Positions 17,684-26,857 of a stretch of 64,000 nt of DNA are shown here, in pieces. The DNA comes from Ilyomonas sp965199845 (lineage in GTDB: Bacteria > Bacteroidota > Bacteroidia > Chitinophagales > Chitinophagaceae). The DNA is taken from contig CBDATZ010000033.1 of NCBI GenBank assembly GCA_965199845.1, positions 1 to 64,000 of the forward strand, written 5' to 3'. The first letter of the stretch is position 1, and every line of letters begins with the position of its first letter. A program made the position numbers and the translations under genes. A model generated the notes under the pieces. It worked only from the letters and a program-made list of their open reading frames with translations, made no database searches and had not been told where the DNA came from.

Positions 17684-19243
17684 ATGAAAAAATATCTCTG
17701 GCTTTCCATTTCAGCCGTAATCATTTCAACTGTTGTTATTGGTATTTCCTGTTCAAAAGAAGTAACCGGCCGAACAGACAATTTAGCTGCTTTATCGCCC
17801 GCAGACAATGATACCAACGCTGGTAATTGGAAAACCATTTTACTAAAACGTCCTGATACGTTTGCTGTAGCTGCGCCAGCTGCCACCAATACGCCCGGTT
17901 ATGTTGGCGAATTAAATGAAGTAAAAGGCTTGCAGGAAAATATGACTGATGAGCAACGAAATATTGTAAAATACTGGAGCGCCGGTGCCGTGCTTCGCTG
18001 GAACGAAATATTGCGCGGACTTGTGGCAAAACACAATCTTCCGCCGTATCAAAACGAAGACGGAACATACCCGATTCCAAACGCAGCTAATCCGTTTAAT
18101 TATCCCGAATTTCCATTTTCCAATCCGCCGTATGCGGCACGTGCTTATGCGTATATAAGTGCTGCGCAATACGATGCTTTGGTAAGTGCCTGGCATTATA
18201 AAATGCAATACAAACGTTTGGCGCCTTATAAAGTAGATTCAACGATTAACGCGCACAAAATGATTCCGGCTTCCGATCTGCCTTCGTATCCTTCCGAAGA
18301 CGCTGTGGTAGCAGGCGTTACAGCCGAAATGATGAAATTATTTTTTCCGACAGAAGTTGCTTTTATCGAACAAAAAGCTGCTGAAGCCGAACAGGCAAGA
18401 TTGTTAGCCGGCGCGAATGTTAGAAGCGATTTAGTTGCGGGCGAAGCATTGGGCAGAGCCGTTGCGCAAACCTTTGCAACTCGTGGCCGCGGCGATAATG
18501 CTGGAAAAGCAGTAGGAACGCCAACCGACTGGGCAAATTTTGTAACTGTATGCGAAGCAAAAGGTGAAAAAGCCTGGGTGAGTTTGGAAACGCCGGTGCG
18601 CCCGCCGATGTTACCCATGTATGGCAATGTAAAAGCATTCTTGTTCGATTCGGCTACTTGCGTTTCTCTTCGTCCCGGACCGCCGCCATCAACCGGCAGC
18701 GAGCAAATGAAACAGGAAACAGAAGAGATTTATAACTACGTAAAAAATCCATCGCGCGATAACATTCGTATTGTACAATTTTGGGCTGATGGTGTTGGCA
18801 CATACACGCCGCCGGGACATTGGAACGCGATTGCTGCAGAAGATTTTATCAAACAAAACTGGAGTGAAGTGCGCTGGGCGCGCAATATAGCTTTGCTCAA
18901 TATGAGTTTGATGGATGCCGGTATTGTTTGCTGGAACACGAAGTATTATTACTTTAATCCGCGCCCGACACAAATGAACCCGCAAATAAAAACGCTGACT
19001 GGTATTCCCAATTTTCCATCTTATATCTCAGGTCATTCTACGTTTAGCGGCGCAGCCTCTGAAATTTTGGGTCATATCATTCCTTCGCGTGCCGGAGCGT
19101 ATGCGGCAATGGCGCAGGAAGCATCGGTATCGCGCATGTATGGCGGCATTCATTATCGCAGCGATTGTCAGACCGGTTTGGATGTTGGTAAAAAAGTGGG
19201 CGATTTTGCTATTGCCAGGGCGCAGACAGATGGCGCGGAATAA
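17684..19243 (+). CDS. Vanadium-dependent haloperoxidase/PAP2-superfamily lipoprotein 2
   Basis: 519 residues with a lipoprotein signal (VVIGISCSKE). The full PAP2/haloperoxidase triad is present: K420-X6-R427-P428, SGHSTFSG with His451, and SRMYGGIHYRSD with R484, His490 and Asp494, exactly SRX5HX3D. A central insertion of about 200 residues precedes the core. Unlike its upstream paralogue it keeps every canonical active-site residue. Either a periplasmic or surface haloperoxidase or a phosphatase is possible. Last gene of a tightly spaced four-gene unit. Confidence 0.88.
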   Translation: MKKYLWLSISAVIISTVVIGISCSKEVTGRTDNLAALSPADNDTNAGNWKTILLKRPDTFAVAAPAATNTPGYVGELNEVKGLQENMTDEQRNIVKYWSAGAVLRWNEILRGLVAKHNLPPYQNEDGTYPIPNAANPFNYPEFPFSNPPYAARAYAYISAAQYDALVSAWHYKMQYKRLAPYKVDSTINAHKMIPASDLPSYPSEDAVVAGVTAEMMKLFFPTEVAFIEQKAAEAEQARLLAGANVRSDLVAGEALGRAVAQTFATRGRGDNAGKAVGTPTDWANFVTVCEAKGEKAWVSLETPVRPPMLPMYGNVKAFLFDSATCVSLRPGPPPSTGSEQMKQETEEIYNYVKNPSRDNIRIVQFWADGVGTYTPPGHWNAIAAEDFIKQNWSEVRWARNIALLNMSLMDAGIVCWNTKYYYFNPRPTQMNPQIKTLTGIPNFPSYISGHSTFSGAASEILGHIIPSRAGAYAAMAQEASVSRMYGGIHYRSDCQTGLDVGKKVGDFAIARAQTDGAE

Positions 19244-19511
19244 GTTGAAAGAATGACTTTGTTTTTTGAAATACAGTTGTGTTACAAGCTTTTGATACTC
19301 CGGTTGAACATCGTTGTCAATTTGCGTGTCAAAGCAGCAAATTGCTCACTTGTACGCTTTGTTATCACTTGAACTTTTTTTGAAACACGAAGACACAAAG
19401 AACACAGAGTAACACAAAGTTGTTTTGTTGCTATTGAGAAACAGAAAGTGATTTGTTGATTTATTGATAGTTCAAAACTCGACAAAGTTCAATAGAATTT
19501 CTATTGTTGAT

Positions 19512-19576
19512 GGGCTGCGGGATGGAAGTGGAAAGCCCGCAGCGAGGAACGAGTGAGGACTTGTAACGGACAGCCC
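19512..19576. repeat. REP-like nested palindromic intergenic element
   Basis: GCTGCGGG (19514-19521) pairs exactly with CCCGCAGC (19536-19543). GGGCTG (19512-19517) can pair alternatively with CAGCCC (19571-19576). The half-elements GTGGAAAGCCCG and AACGGACAGCCCG are imperfect direct repeats. GC-rich elements containing GCGAGGAACGAG are widely scattered in Bacteroidota genomes. It sits in the 444-bp gap between the haloperoxidase unit and the TonB receptor, and nothing else there looks coding. Confidence 0.5.
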
Positions 19577-19687
19577 GAACAACAGTTATATTGAAAAACA
19601 AAAGATAACAGCCCCGAACTCAAATCCGAATCAAATTACCTCGATGGTTGTTGTATGAAGAGAATTTGTTTACACAGATAATTTGAT

Positions 19688-21868
19688 ATGAAGAGATTTT
19701 TCGTTTTAGGTATTACGGTTTTGGTAGCAAATCAATTGCTGGCTCAGAAAGACACACTCACCTGGACGTTGGATAGCGTAACGGTAAACAGTTACCTACG
19801 AAGCCAAATAAAACAAAGTTTGCCCGACATATATGAAACTTACATTTTCGCGGGTAAGAAAACTGATTTGCTGAACCCTGATGCGTCAAAAGGAAATATG
19901 GCGCAAAACATGGGCAGGCTTCAGTTTGCGCAGATTCCGGGTTTACATATGTGGGATATGGATGGCGCCGGAACGCAGCTGAATATTGGTACGCGCGGCA
20001 CCGATGCGCATCGTGATATCGAAATAAATATGCGTCAAAACGGTTACATGACAAACAGCGACGCGTTTGGTTATCCTGAAAATCATTACACCGTTCCTAT
20101 GCAAGGCATTCAGCAGCTTCAATATGTGCGTGGCTCGGCGGCTTTGCAATTTGGTCCGCAGTTCGGTGGTATGATGAACTATATTATGAAGGAAGGCGAT
20201 ACCACAAAACAGTTAGCGATAGAAAGTGAGCAAACGGCAGGTTCAAATGGTTTGTTCAATTCATTTAATGCGGTTGGTGGAACGGCCGGCAAGCTTCAGT
20301 ATTATGCGTATTATGATAACAGGAGCGGTAATGGCTGGCGCGATAATTCGCACTTTAACTATCATGCGTATTATGCCAATATAAACTATCATTTTACAAA
20401 GAAAACAAGCCTGGCTTTTCAGTATTCCAGAATGGATTATGTGCAGCAAATTGCCGGCGGATTAACGGATGCACAATTCGCTCAAAACCCAAAAGCTTCG
20501 GAACGTGCAAGAAATTATTTTGAACCTGAAATTAATTTGGCTGCGCTGGTATTTAAATCGCAATTGAGTAATAATACAGAGTTAAATATTACCTCTCACT
20601 TTTTGTTTGGTGAACGCAACAGCGTACAATTCTTAAACGCAGGAAATATTCTGGATACGATCAATACAACAATCAATAACTATAACCCGCGGCAAATTGA
20701 CCGTGATTATTATAATGGTTTTACCGCTGAAGCCAGAATCCGTCATAGCTACCAGTTAGGGAATCAAAGAAGCGCCTTGTCTGGCGGCGTTCGTTATTTT
20801 ACAGAAATCACCAAACGGAAACAAAAAGGTTTGGGAACGTCGGGCAGCGATTTTGATTTGTCGTTGACGAGTCCATATAGTATTGATCTTCGTTTTACGA
20901 CTCACAATTATGCTGTATTTGCAGAGAATATTTTTCAAATCAGCAGACGTTTTTCTTTTACGCCGGGCGTGCGTTATGAAGTGATTGATACCAAACTTGC
21001 GGGCGCCATTAACAGCACAGACAAAGTAGCTTACACAGGCAACAGAACATTTCCTCTGTTTGGCGCAGGCTTGCAATACGATGTAAATAATTTCAGTCAT
21101 TTATATGGAAATATATCGCAGGAATATCGTCCGTATTTATATGCGAACGTAACACCGGCTGATAGGCTCGACCAGATTGATCCAAACCTGAAAGATGTAA
21201 AAGGTTATGATATTGATTTGGGCTATCGCGGCAATTATAAAAACGTGGTCAGCTGGGATGTAAACGGCTTTTATGTATTTTACGGAAACCGCATCGGGTT
21301 AACGACATTCACCAGCGCAGACAGCACCAAACATTTATATACGACCAACGTTGGCGATGCGGTTGCAAAAGGCATTGAAAGTTATATTGAAGTTTCGCTT
21401 TTTCGCTTAAGTAATATTGTATCCGGCGGAAATGATATCCGCATCTTTAATTCATTGTCTTATACACATGCGCGTTACCAAAATGCTGCCATTAATAAAA
21501 GCGGCGTAAATACAAACATAAAAGGAAATTATATTGAAAACACGCCTGACTGGATTGAAAAAGCCGGTATTACTTTCAAACATAAAACAGCCAGTCTGCG
21601 CTTGCAATACAGCTATGTAAGCAAAGAATATAACGATGCTTTAAACACGATATCAAGCGCAAACGGCGTAACCGGAATCATTCCGTCTTACCATTTGTGG
21701 GATGCTACTTTTAACTGGCAGTTTTTAAAGAATTACAGGTTGAGCGCAGGCGTTAATAATTTTACAAACGAAGACTATTTTAACCGTCGTATTACCATGT
21801 ATCCGGGTCCGGGTATTTTGCCTGCTGATGGCAGAACCTGGTATGTTTCTTTTGGCGTGAATTTGTAA
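19688..21868 (+). CDS. TonB-dependent outer-membrane receptor, FecA-like
   Basis: 726 residues with a signal peptide (FVLGITVLVANQLLAQ). The plug domain (~residues 60-175) has LNIGTRGTDAHRDIEINMRQ and YVRGSAALQFGPQFGGMMNYIM, matching ferric-citrate and related siderophore receptors. A 22-strand barrel region follows, ending in RTWYVSFGVNL. It takes up a metal chelate across the outer membrane using TonB energy. There is no carboxypeptidase-like N-terminal domain and no partner SusD, so it is not a glycan-uptake SusC. Its position after the vanadate-enzyme genes makes iron or another oxyanion/metal chelate plausible, but the substrate is not shown. Confidence 0.9.
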   Translation: MKRFFVLGITVLVANQLLAQKDTLTWTLDSVTVNSYLRSQIKQSLPDIYETYIFAGKKTDLLNPDASKGNMAQNMGRLQFAQIPGLHMWDMDGAGTQLNIGTRGTDAHRDIEINMRQNGYMTNSDAFGYPENHYTVPMQGIQQLQYVRGSAALQFGPQFGGMMNYIMKEGDTTKQLAIESEQTAGSNGLFNSFNAVGGTAGKLQYYAYYDNRSGNGWRDNSHFNYHAYYANINYHFTKKTSLAFQYSRMDYVQQIAGGLTDAQFAQNPKASERARNYFEPEINLAALVFKSQLSNNTELNITSHFLFGERNSVQFLNAGNILDTINTTINNYNPRQIDRDYYNGFTAEARIRHSYQLGNQRSALSGGVRYFTEITKRKQKGLGTSGSDFDLSLTSPYSIDLRFTTHNYAVFAENIFQISRRFSFTPGVRYEVIDTKLAGAINSTDKVAYTGNRTFPLFGAGLQYDVNNFSHLYGNISQEYRPYLYANVTPADRLDQIDPNLKDVKGYDIDLGYRGNYKNVVSWDVNGFYVFYGNRIGLTTFTSADSTKHLYTTNVGDAVAKGIESYIEVSLFRLSNIVSGGNDIRIFNSLSYTHARYQNAAINKSGVNTNIKGNYIENTPDWIEKAGITFKHKTASLRLQYSYVSKEYNDALNTISSANGVTGIIPSYHLWDATFNWQFLKNYRLSAGVNNFTNEDYFNRRITMYPGPGILPADGRTWYVSFGVNL

Positions 21869-21942
21869 AAGTTTGGAGAAGCTGGTTAAGTATGTTCTTC
21901 AATAGCTAACTCATTGTTCATAACTTATAACTGAAATATAGC

Positions 21943-23923
21943 TTATTGTTTCGCTGCGCGCAATTGTAACTGGCTTCCTTCTGTAGTCAGGTTATTATCT
22001 ACAATACGATTGTTGTATTGCTGTATCATAGCTCTTATTTTGGTAGTAAGAATTTGTGTTGTATCCCGTAATTGTGTAAGCAAATTATTCTTCTGTGTAA
22101 AGTCTTGTTTGTAATTATATAAAGCAATGGCTTTATCATTCTGATACATCAGCAAATAATCACCGTAAAATAAATTGTAGGTATTATCGAGATAGTTAAA
22201 TGTATAAGGTGTAGTATTTTCTTTAAACACATCTCTGCCAAAAGCAATGTATGGTTTATCGTAATGCAGATAGCCTAAAATAGTAGGCAGAATGTCTATC
22301 TGACCTATCGTTTCCTGCTTAAAAGACGACCAGTTTTCGCCGGGTTTATAAAAAATAATCGGGATCGAAAAAAAGCCCGGCACGGTACTGTATTCGGGAT
22401 AATGCGTTTCGGGCGATGCATGGTCGGCAGTAAGTACAAACAATGTATTCTTAAACCATGGCATTTTTTGCGCGGTTTCAAAGAAACGTTTTAATGAATA
22501 ATCAGTGTATTGAACGCACTTGTCAACATCCAGCGGACCACCTTTAAAAACATTTTTATATTGATCCGGCACTTTGTAAGGATCGTGTGATGATAATGTA
22601 AATAAAGTTGTATAAAAAGGCTGTTTGAAAGTGTTTAGTTTATTGGCAAAAAACTGCAGAAACGGTTCGTCCCAAATACCCCAGATACCATCAAAATCTG
22701 CATTGTTATTAAACTCGTTTTTGCCATAATAACTATCAAAACCGGTGGTTTTAGAAAAGGCTAAAAAACCCATAGAACCATTGGGCGCGCCATGAAAGAA
22801 AGATGTGTAATAACCTTTTTCTTTTAGCAAAGACGCTAAGCTGTTTACGGTATCGCCGGAATAATGTGAAAGCACATACGGCACTTCGATAGAGGGAATG
22901 CTGCACAAAACAGAAGGCATGGCTTCAATAGATTTTCTGCCGTTGGCAAATGAATATTGATAAGCCCGGCTTTTACCAATTAACGAATCTATAAAAGGAG
23001 CGTAGCTTTGGTAGTTGGCTTTGCCTTTATTGTATGCGTCTACAAATTCTTTAGAAAAACTTTCTATAATAATCACTACAACATTATCATACCTAAATTT
23101 TGCCGTATCAGCCGGAATATGTAAAGGCGTAAACACGCTGTTCAGTTCTTCCTCTGTCTTAAAATAATCCACTTTTTTCACCACATCTGTAGTTGCTGTT
23201 CTGATGATAGCAAAAGGCGTATTCAAAACAATATTGATGTCTCTGGGCTGGTCGCCAAATTCGGCGGCATTGCTTAGCGTTATAGGTCTTACACTATGCG
23301 CAAAACCACCACGCACGCCGCCTACAAACAAAGTAACAAAAACAGGAACCAATAAAATACCAGCTATATAATGCTTCCACACATTAACCTGAAATCGTTT
23401 GTAATCAATCAACTCGTATGCCTTCTTCAAAGCAATTATTAAGATAACAAAAAGAAGAACCGCATACCAGTAAGTAAAAAAGAAATGTATGAACAAAGTT
23501 CCCAAATTATTTTCATGCTGAAACTGCGAAAAGATACTAAGCGTGGTTCTGCGAAGCGTAAATTTATAATAGATAAAATCAATAACATTGGTTGCGATAG
23601 CAATGGAATTGACAACTACAAACAACCACTTGGCTATCTTTTTATAAGTTTGATGAAATCGCCAGGGATTTGGTATAATCATTATAAAAACAAACAGCGC
23701 ATTGCTGTACAGCACAGCCGAAAGATCGAACTGCAAACCGCCATACATAATGTTTAAAAAATTTGCCAGCTTCATGCCGGGGAAAGTAAGACGTATTGAA
23801 CAGGTAAAAACCAATGCGGCAAAGTGAATAAAACAACATAGCCAACAGCAGGTATGCAATAAGAGCTATATAAATATTTGTTTGAATACCGGCGGGGCGG
23901 TTGTTTTGAACATTTCGTTTCAT
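21943..23923 (-). pseudogene. LTA synthase-family membrane sulfatase/phosphoglycerol transferase, frameshifted near the N-terminus
   Basis: The main frame (23859-21943) encodes membrane helices and a periplasmic alkaline-phosphatase-fold domain. Motifs: VVVIIESFSKEFV, NGRKSIEAMPSVLCSIPS (nucleophile region, Ser at the Thr position of LtaS), SSHDPYKVPD and LTADHASPE. The natural N-terminus is in another frame: MKRN at 23923 leads into a helix and GFYLFNTSYFP, and the family-typical GMKLANFLNIMYGGLQFD resumes in the main frame. The join falls at a run of four G (C on the coding strand), 23779-23782; three would restore the frame. This is either a real inactivating indel or a sequence error. A shorter product from an internal start would lose the first helix. 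Such enzymes modify periplasmic glycans or lipids with phosphoglycerol-like groups. Confidence 0.85.
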
Positions 23924-24133
23924 ACAGCAGGTAAAAATATCCAGATGTTGCTTATGAATAACCAACTGGTAATAATTTAATAACAATTTAGTAATACAAA
24001 TTCATTTCTTTTTTGAGATTTAGCCAGCTTATATTTCATCAGGATGTTTGCTTTTTGTTCTTTTATCATGTTTTTATTATCATCTTCCGCTTTCCTTCAT
24101 CCATTAAAATTACATTTGCCACAAAACCATAAC

Positions 24134-24517
24134 ATGGCATTTGATATTCAGGGAAAATTAATTGCTGTCTATAATACCGTTCAACGTTCAGAAACCTTTA
24201 AAACGCGCGAGTTTGTAATTGAAAATTCGGAAGAAAGTAACGGTCGCGTATTTACCAGTTATATTAAATTCCAATGCACACAAGACCGTACTTCCATGTG
24301 CGATAAATTTATGATAGGCGATAATGTAAAAGTTCATTTTAACCTGCGTGGCAGCAAATGGACAAAAGACGGCAAAGACAATTACATAACAAATCTCGAT
24401 GCTTGGCGCATAGAACATACACAAGCCGCACAGGCAGGCAATCATCAATATGCCGATCAGCCATCCGGCAGTGTTACCAACCAAACGCCCGATTCTGAAG
24501 ATGATTTGCCGTTTTAA
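24134..24517 (+). CDS. DUF3127 protein (OB-fold, single-strand DNA-binding-like)
   Basis: 127 residues from ATG 24134, chosen because the family starts MAFDIQGKL; an in-frame ATG at 24044 would add 30 residues not seen in the family. The sequence carries KTREFVIE, SYIKFQCTQDR, VKVHFNLRGSKW and NLDAWRIE, and ends in an acidic EDDLPF tail like that of SSB proteins. DUF3127 is a widespread, essentially uncharacterised Bacteroidota family predicted to have an OB fold. The acidic tail suggests protein-interaction behaviour like SSB; this is inference. Confidence 0.85.
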   Translation: MAFDIQGKLIAVYNTVQRSETFKTREFVIENSEESNGRVFTSYIKFQCTQDRTSMCDKFMIGDNVKVHFNLRGSKWTKDGKDNYITNLDAWRIEHTQAAQAGNHQYADQPSGSVTNQTPDSEDDLPF

Positions 24518-24545
24518 TTTTTTCAAACCCAATACTACTACTGCT

Positions 24546-25076
24546 ATGAAAAAAATCGCTTTTTGCGCACTTGTAATGTTTTTCTCAATAGCTGCTTTTT
24601 CTCAAAAAGGCATTGGTGCCGAACTGGCTTTTGGTGTTGATTTTGGCGTGCCGGTTGGCGATTTCGGGCTTAATGTAAATCCCGGTATTGGCGGCGATGC
24701 AAAACTGGGCTATAACTTTACACAAAACTGGGCTTTACTTATACAAGCCGGTTATATTGCTTTTTTTACAACAGAAAAATATAACGACCGCAACATCGGA
24801 ACCATCGGCGATGGCTTCTTTAAAGTATCAGGGCGTTATACAACCAAAGGCAGGTTATATTTTGAACCGGCTTTAGGTTTTTCTAAATTCAGCACCGGCA
24901 GCGTGAGAGATATTTATGGTGATGGATTTACGCTGGCTGGCTCGGTTGGCTATTATGCCGATAAAGCTAAAACCTTCGATTTCAGTGTTCGTTACGAAGC
25001 CACTGTTAATTCAGAATCCATACATTTTGTCGGGCTTCGGTTTGGTTATCGTTTCGTGTCTGGTCATTCGTTTTAG
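24546..25076 (+). CDS. Small outer-membrane beta-barrel protein
   Basis: 176 residues from ATG 24546, which gives the signal peptide KKIAFCALVMFFSIAAFSQ. The body has alternating strands (LGYNFTQNWALLIQAGYI, FDFSVRYEATV) and ends HFVGLRFGYRF, consistent with an 8-strand OmpA/OmpW-like barrel. Upstream in-frame codons from 24450 overlap the DUF3127 gene and are unlikely to be used. Function unknown. Confidence 0.8.
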   Translation: MKKIAFCALVMFFSIAAFSQKGIGAELAFGVDFGVPVGDFGLNVNPGIGGDAKLGYNFTQNWALLIQAGYIAFFTTEKYNDRNIGTIGDGFFKVSGRYTTKGRLYFEPALGFSKFSTGSVRDIYGDGFTLAGSVGYYADKAKTFDFSVRYEATVNSESIHFVGLRFGYRFVSGHSF

Positions 25077-25150
25077 TCTTTTTATTTTCTGCTGTCGCAG
25101 AAACGATTTTATATTTTTTGTTGAATCTTTTAGGATAAATACCTGACATC

Positions 25151-26752
25151 ATGCAACAAACCATTACGCTGAAACTGCTTCCGCACGAAGCAGAAAACAG
25201 CGATATTGTAAAAGAATTTATCGCTCTGTCTGCCGGTAAAAACGTAACAGATATTACCGGTTATTTCATTCAGAAAAAATCTATTGATGCCCGCAGCAGG
25301 CAAGCTTATATCAATCTTAGCGTAGAAGCTTTTATCAACGAGCCTTTTCACCAGCGAACTTTCACGCCGGTTAATTATCAGGATGTTTCAAAAGCAAAAC
25401 ATTCCGTTGTCATTATTGGTGCCGGACCTGCGGGTTTATTTGCTGCTTTGCGCCTCATTCAGCAAGGCATAAAACCTATTTTATTAGAACGGGGCAAAGA
25501 TGTTCGCTCCCGTCGTCGCGATTTAGCGGCTTTAAATAAAGAAGGGCTGATTAACCCCGAAAGCAATTATTGTTTTGGCGAAGGCGGCGCCGGCACGTAC
25601 AGCGATGGAAAGCTCTATACGCGCAGCACTAAGCGCGGCAATATAGACAGCATTCTCCGCACGTTTGCGCAGTTTGGTGCCGAAGAAAAAATCCTTTATG
25701 AATCGCATCCGCATATCGGTACTAACAAATTACCGCAGATCATAACTGCGGTGCGGCAACAAATTGAAAACAGTGGCGGAGAATTTTTATTTGAAAAGAA
25801 AGTAACCGATTTTATTATTGGAGATGATATTATAACAGGCATCGTTACAGCAGACGATAATCAGTTTTATGCCGATGCTGTTATTCTCGCAACAGGTCAT
25901 TGTGCACGCGATATTTTTAGCTTGCTATACAATAAAAAAATTCTTATCGAAGCCAAACCGTTCGCGCTTGGTGTTCGCATCGAGCATCCGCAAAGTTTAA
26001 TTGATAATGTACAATATCATCAACCTGTTCGCGATGAGCATTTGCCACCGGCTGCTTACAGCGTTGTGCAGCAAGTTGATGATAAAGGCGTTTTTTCTTT
26101 CTGCATGTGTCCCGGCGGCATTATCGCGCCGGCAGCAACCAGCGCCAATGAGTTGGTTGTAAACGGCTGGAGTCCAAGTAAGCGCAATAATCCATTTGCA
26201 AACAGCGGCATGGTGGTAACGACTGATGTGGCTGATGCTGTATCTGACAGCCGTTTTAAAAAAATAATGTATGATAATAAATGGCAACCAGATTATCCAT
26301 TATTACTCATGTATTTTCAGCAAATGGTAGAACAGGAATCGTACAAAAGCGGTGGCGGAAATTTTGTAGCTCCGGCACAACGCATGGCAGATTTTTGCAA
26401 CAATACAGTGTCTTCTACACTTCCGGTTTGCAGTTATGTTCCCGGCTTGCAAAGCACATCTTTGCAAACGGTTTTGCCACAATTTATCCATACCAGGTTG
26501 CAGCAAGGATTTGTTGCTTTCGGCAAAAAAATGCGTGGCTATTATACCAACGAAGCCATTGTGGTAGCAACCGAAAGCCGCACATCATCGCCGGTTCGTA
26601 TTCCACGTAACCACGATACATTACAACATGTTCAGATAAAAAATTTATATCCCTGCGGCGAAGGTGCCGGTTATGCAGGCGGTATTGTAAGTGCGGCTAT
26701 TGATGGCGAACGTGTAGCCGTTGCGGTTTCTGAAAAGTTGTTGAATGAGTAA
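25151..26752 (+). CDS. FAD-dependent oxidoreductase (COG2509-like)
   Basis: 533 residues. Dinucleotide-binding motif G90-A-G92-P-A-G95 (VVIIGAGPAGLFAALRL) follows an N-terminal ~80-residue domain. Other family marks are CFGEGGAGTYSDGKLYTR, AVILATGHCARDIF, ALGVRIEHPQ, FSFCMCPGG and the C-terminal YPCGEGAGYAGGIVSAAIDG. This is the uncharacterised FAD-dependent dehydrogenase family found in most bacterial phyla. The substrate is unknown. Confidence 0.88.
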   Translation: MQQTITLKLLPHEAENSDIVKEFIALSAGKNVTDITGYFIQKKSIDARSRQAYINLSVEAFINEPFHQRTFTPVNYQDVSKAKHSVVIIGAGPAGLFAALRLIQQGIKPILLERGKDVRSRRRDLAALNKEGLINPESNYCFGEGGAGTYSDGKLYTRSTKRGNIDSILRTFAQFGAEEKILYESHPHIGTNKLPQIITAVRQQIENSGGEFLFEKKVTDFIIGDDIITGIVTADDNQFYADAVILATGHCARDIFSLLYNKKILIEAKPFALGVRIEHPQSLIDNVQYHQPVRDEHLPPAAYSVVQQVDDKGVFSFCMCPGGIIAPAATSANELVVNGWSPSKRNNPFANSGMVVTTDVADAVSDSRFKKIMYDNKWQPDYPLLLMYFQQMVEQESYKSGGGNFVAPAQRMADFCNNTVSSTLPVCSYVPGLQSTSLQTVLPQFIHTRLQQGFVAFGKKMRGYYTNEAIVVATESRTSSPVRIPRNHDTLQHVQIKNLYPCGEGAGYAGGIVSAAIDGERVAVAVSEKLLNE

Positions 26753-26857
26753 ATGCAGAAAATTATTATTGTCAAAATACTCTTGTACGTTCTGAACAGC
26801 AATCAAACTTTTTTCAAACAGCCAGCGGCTGTATTTTGCAATCACAAACAGTAACAC

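Noticed and set aside
19688..21868. SusC-type glycan receptor
   Set aside because: No SusD partner, no N-terminal carboxypeptidase-like domain, and the plug resembles siderophore receptors.
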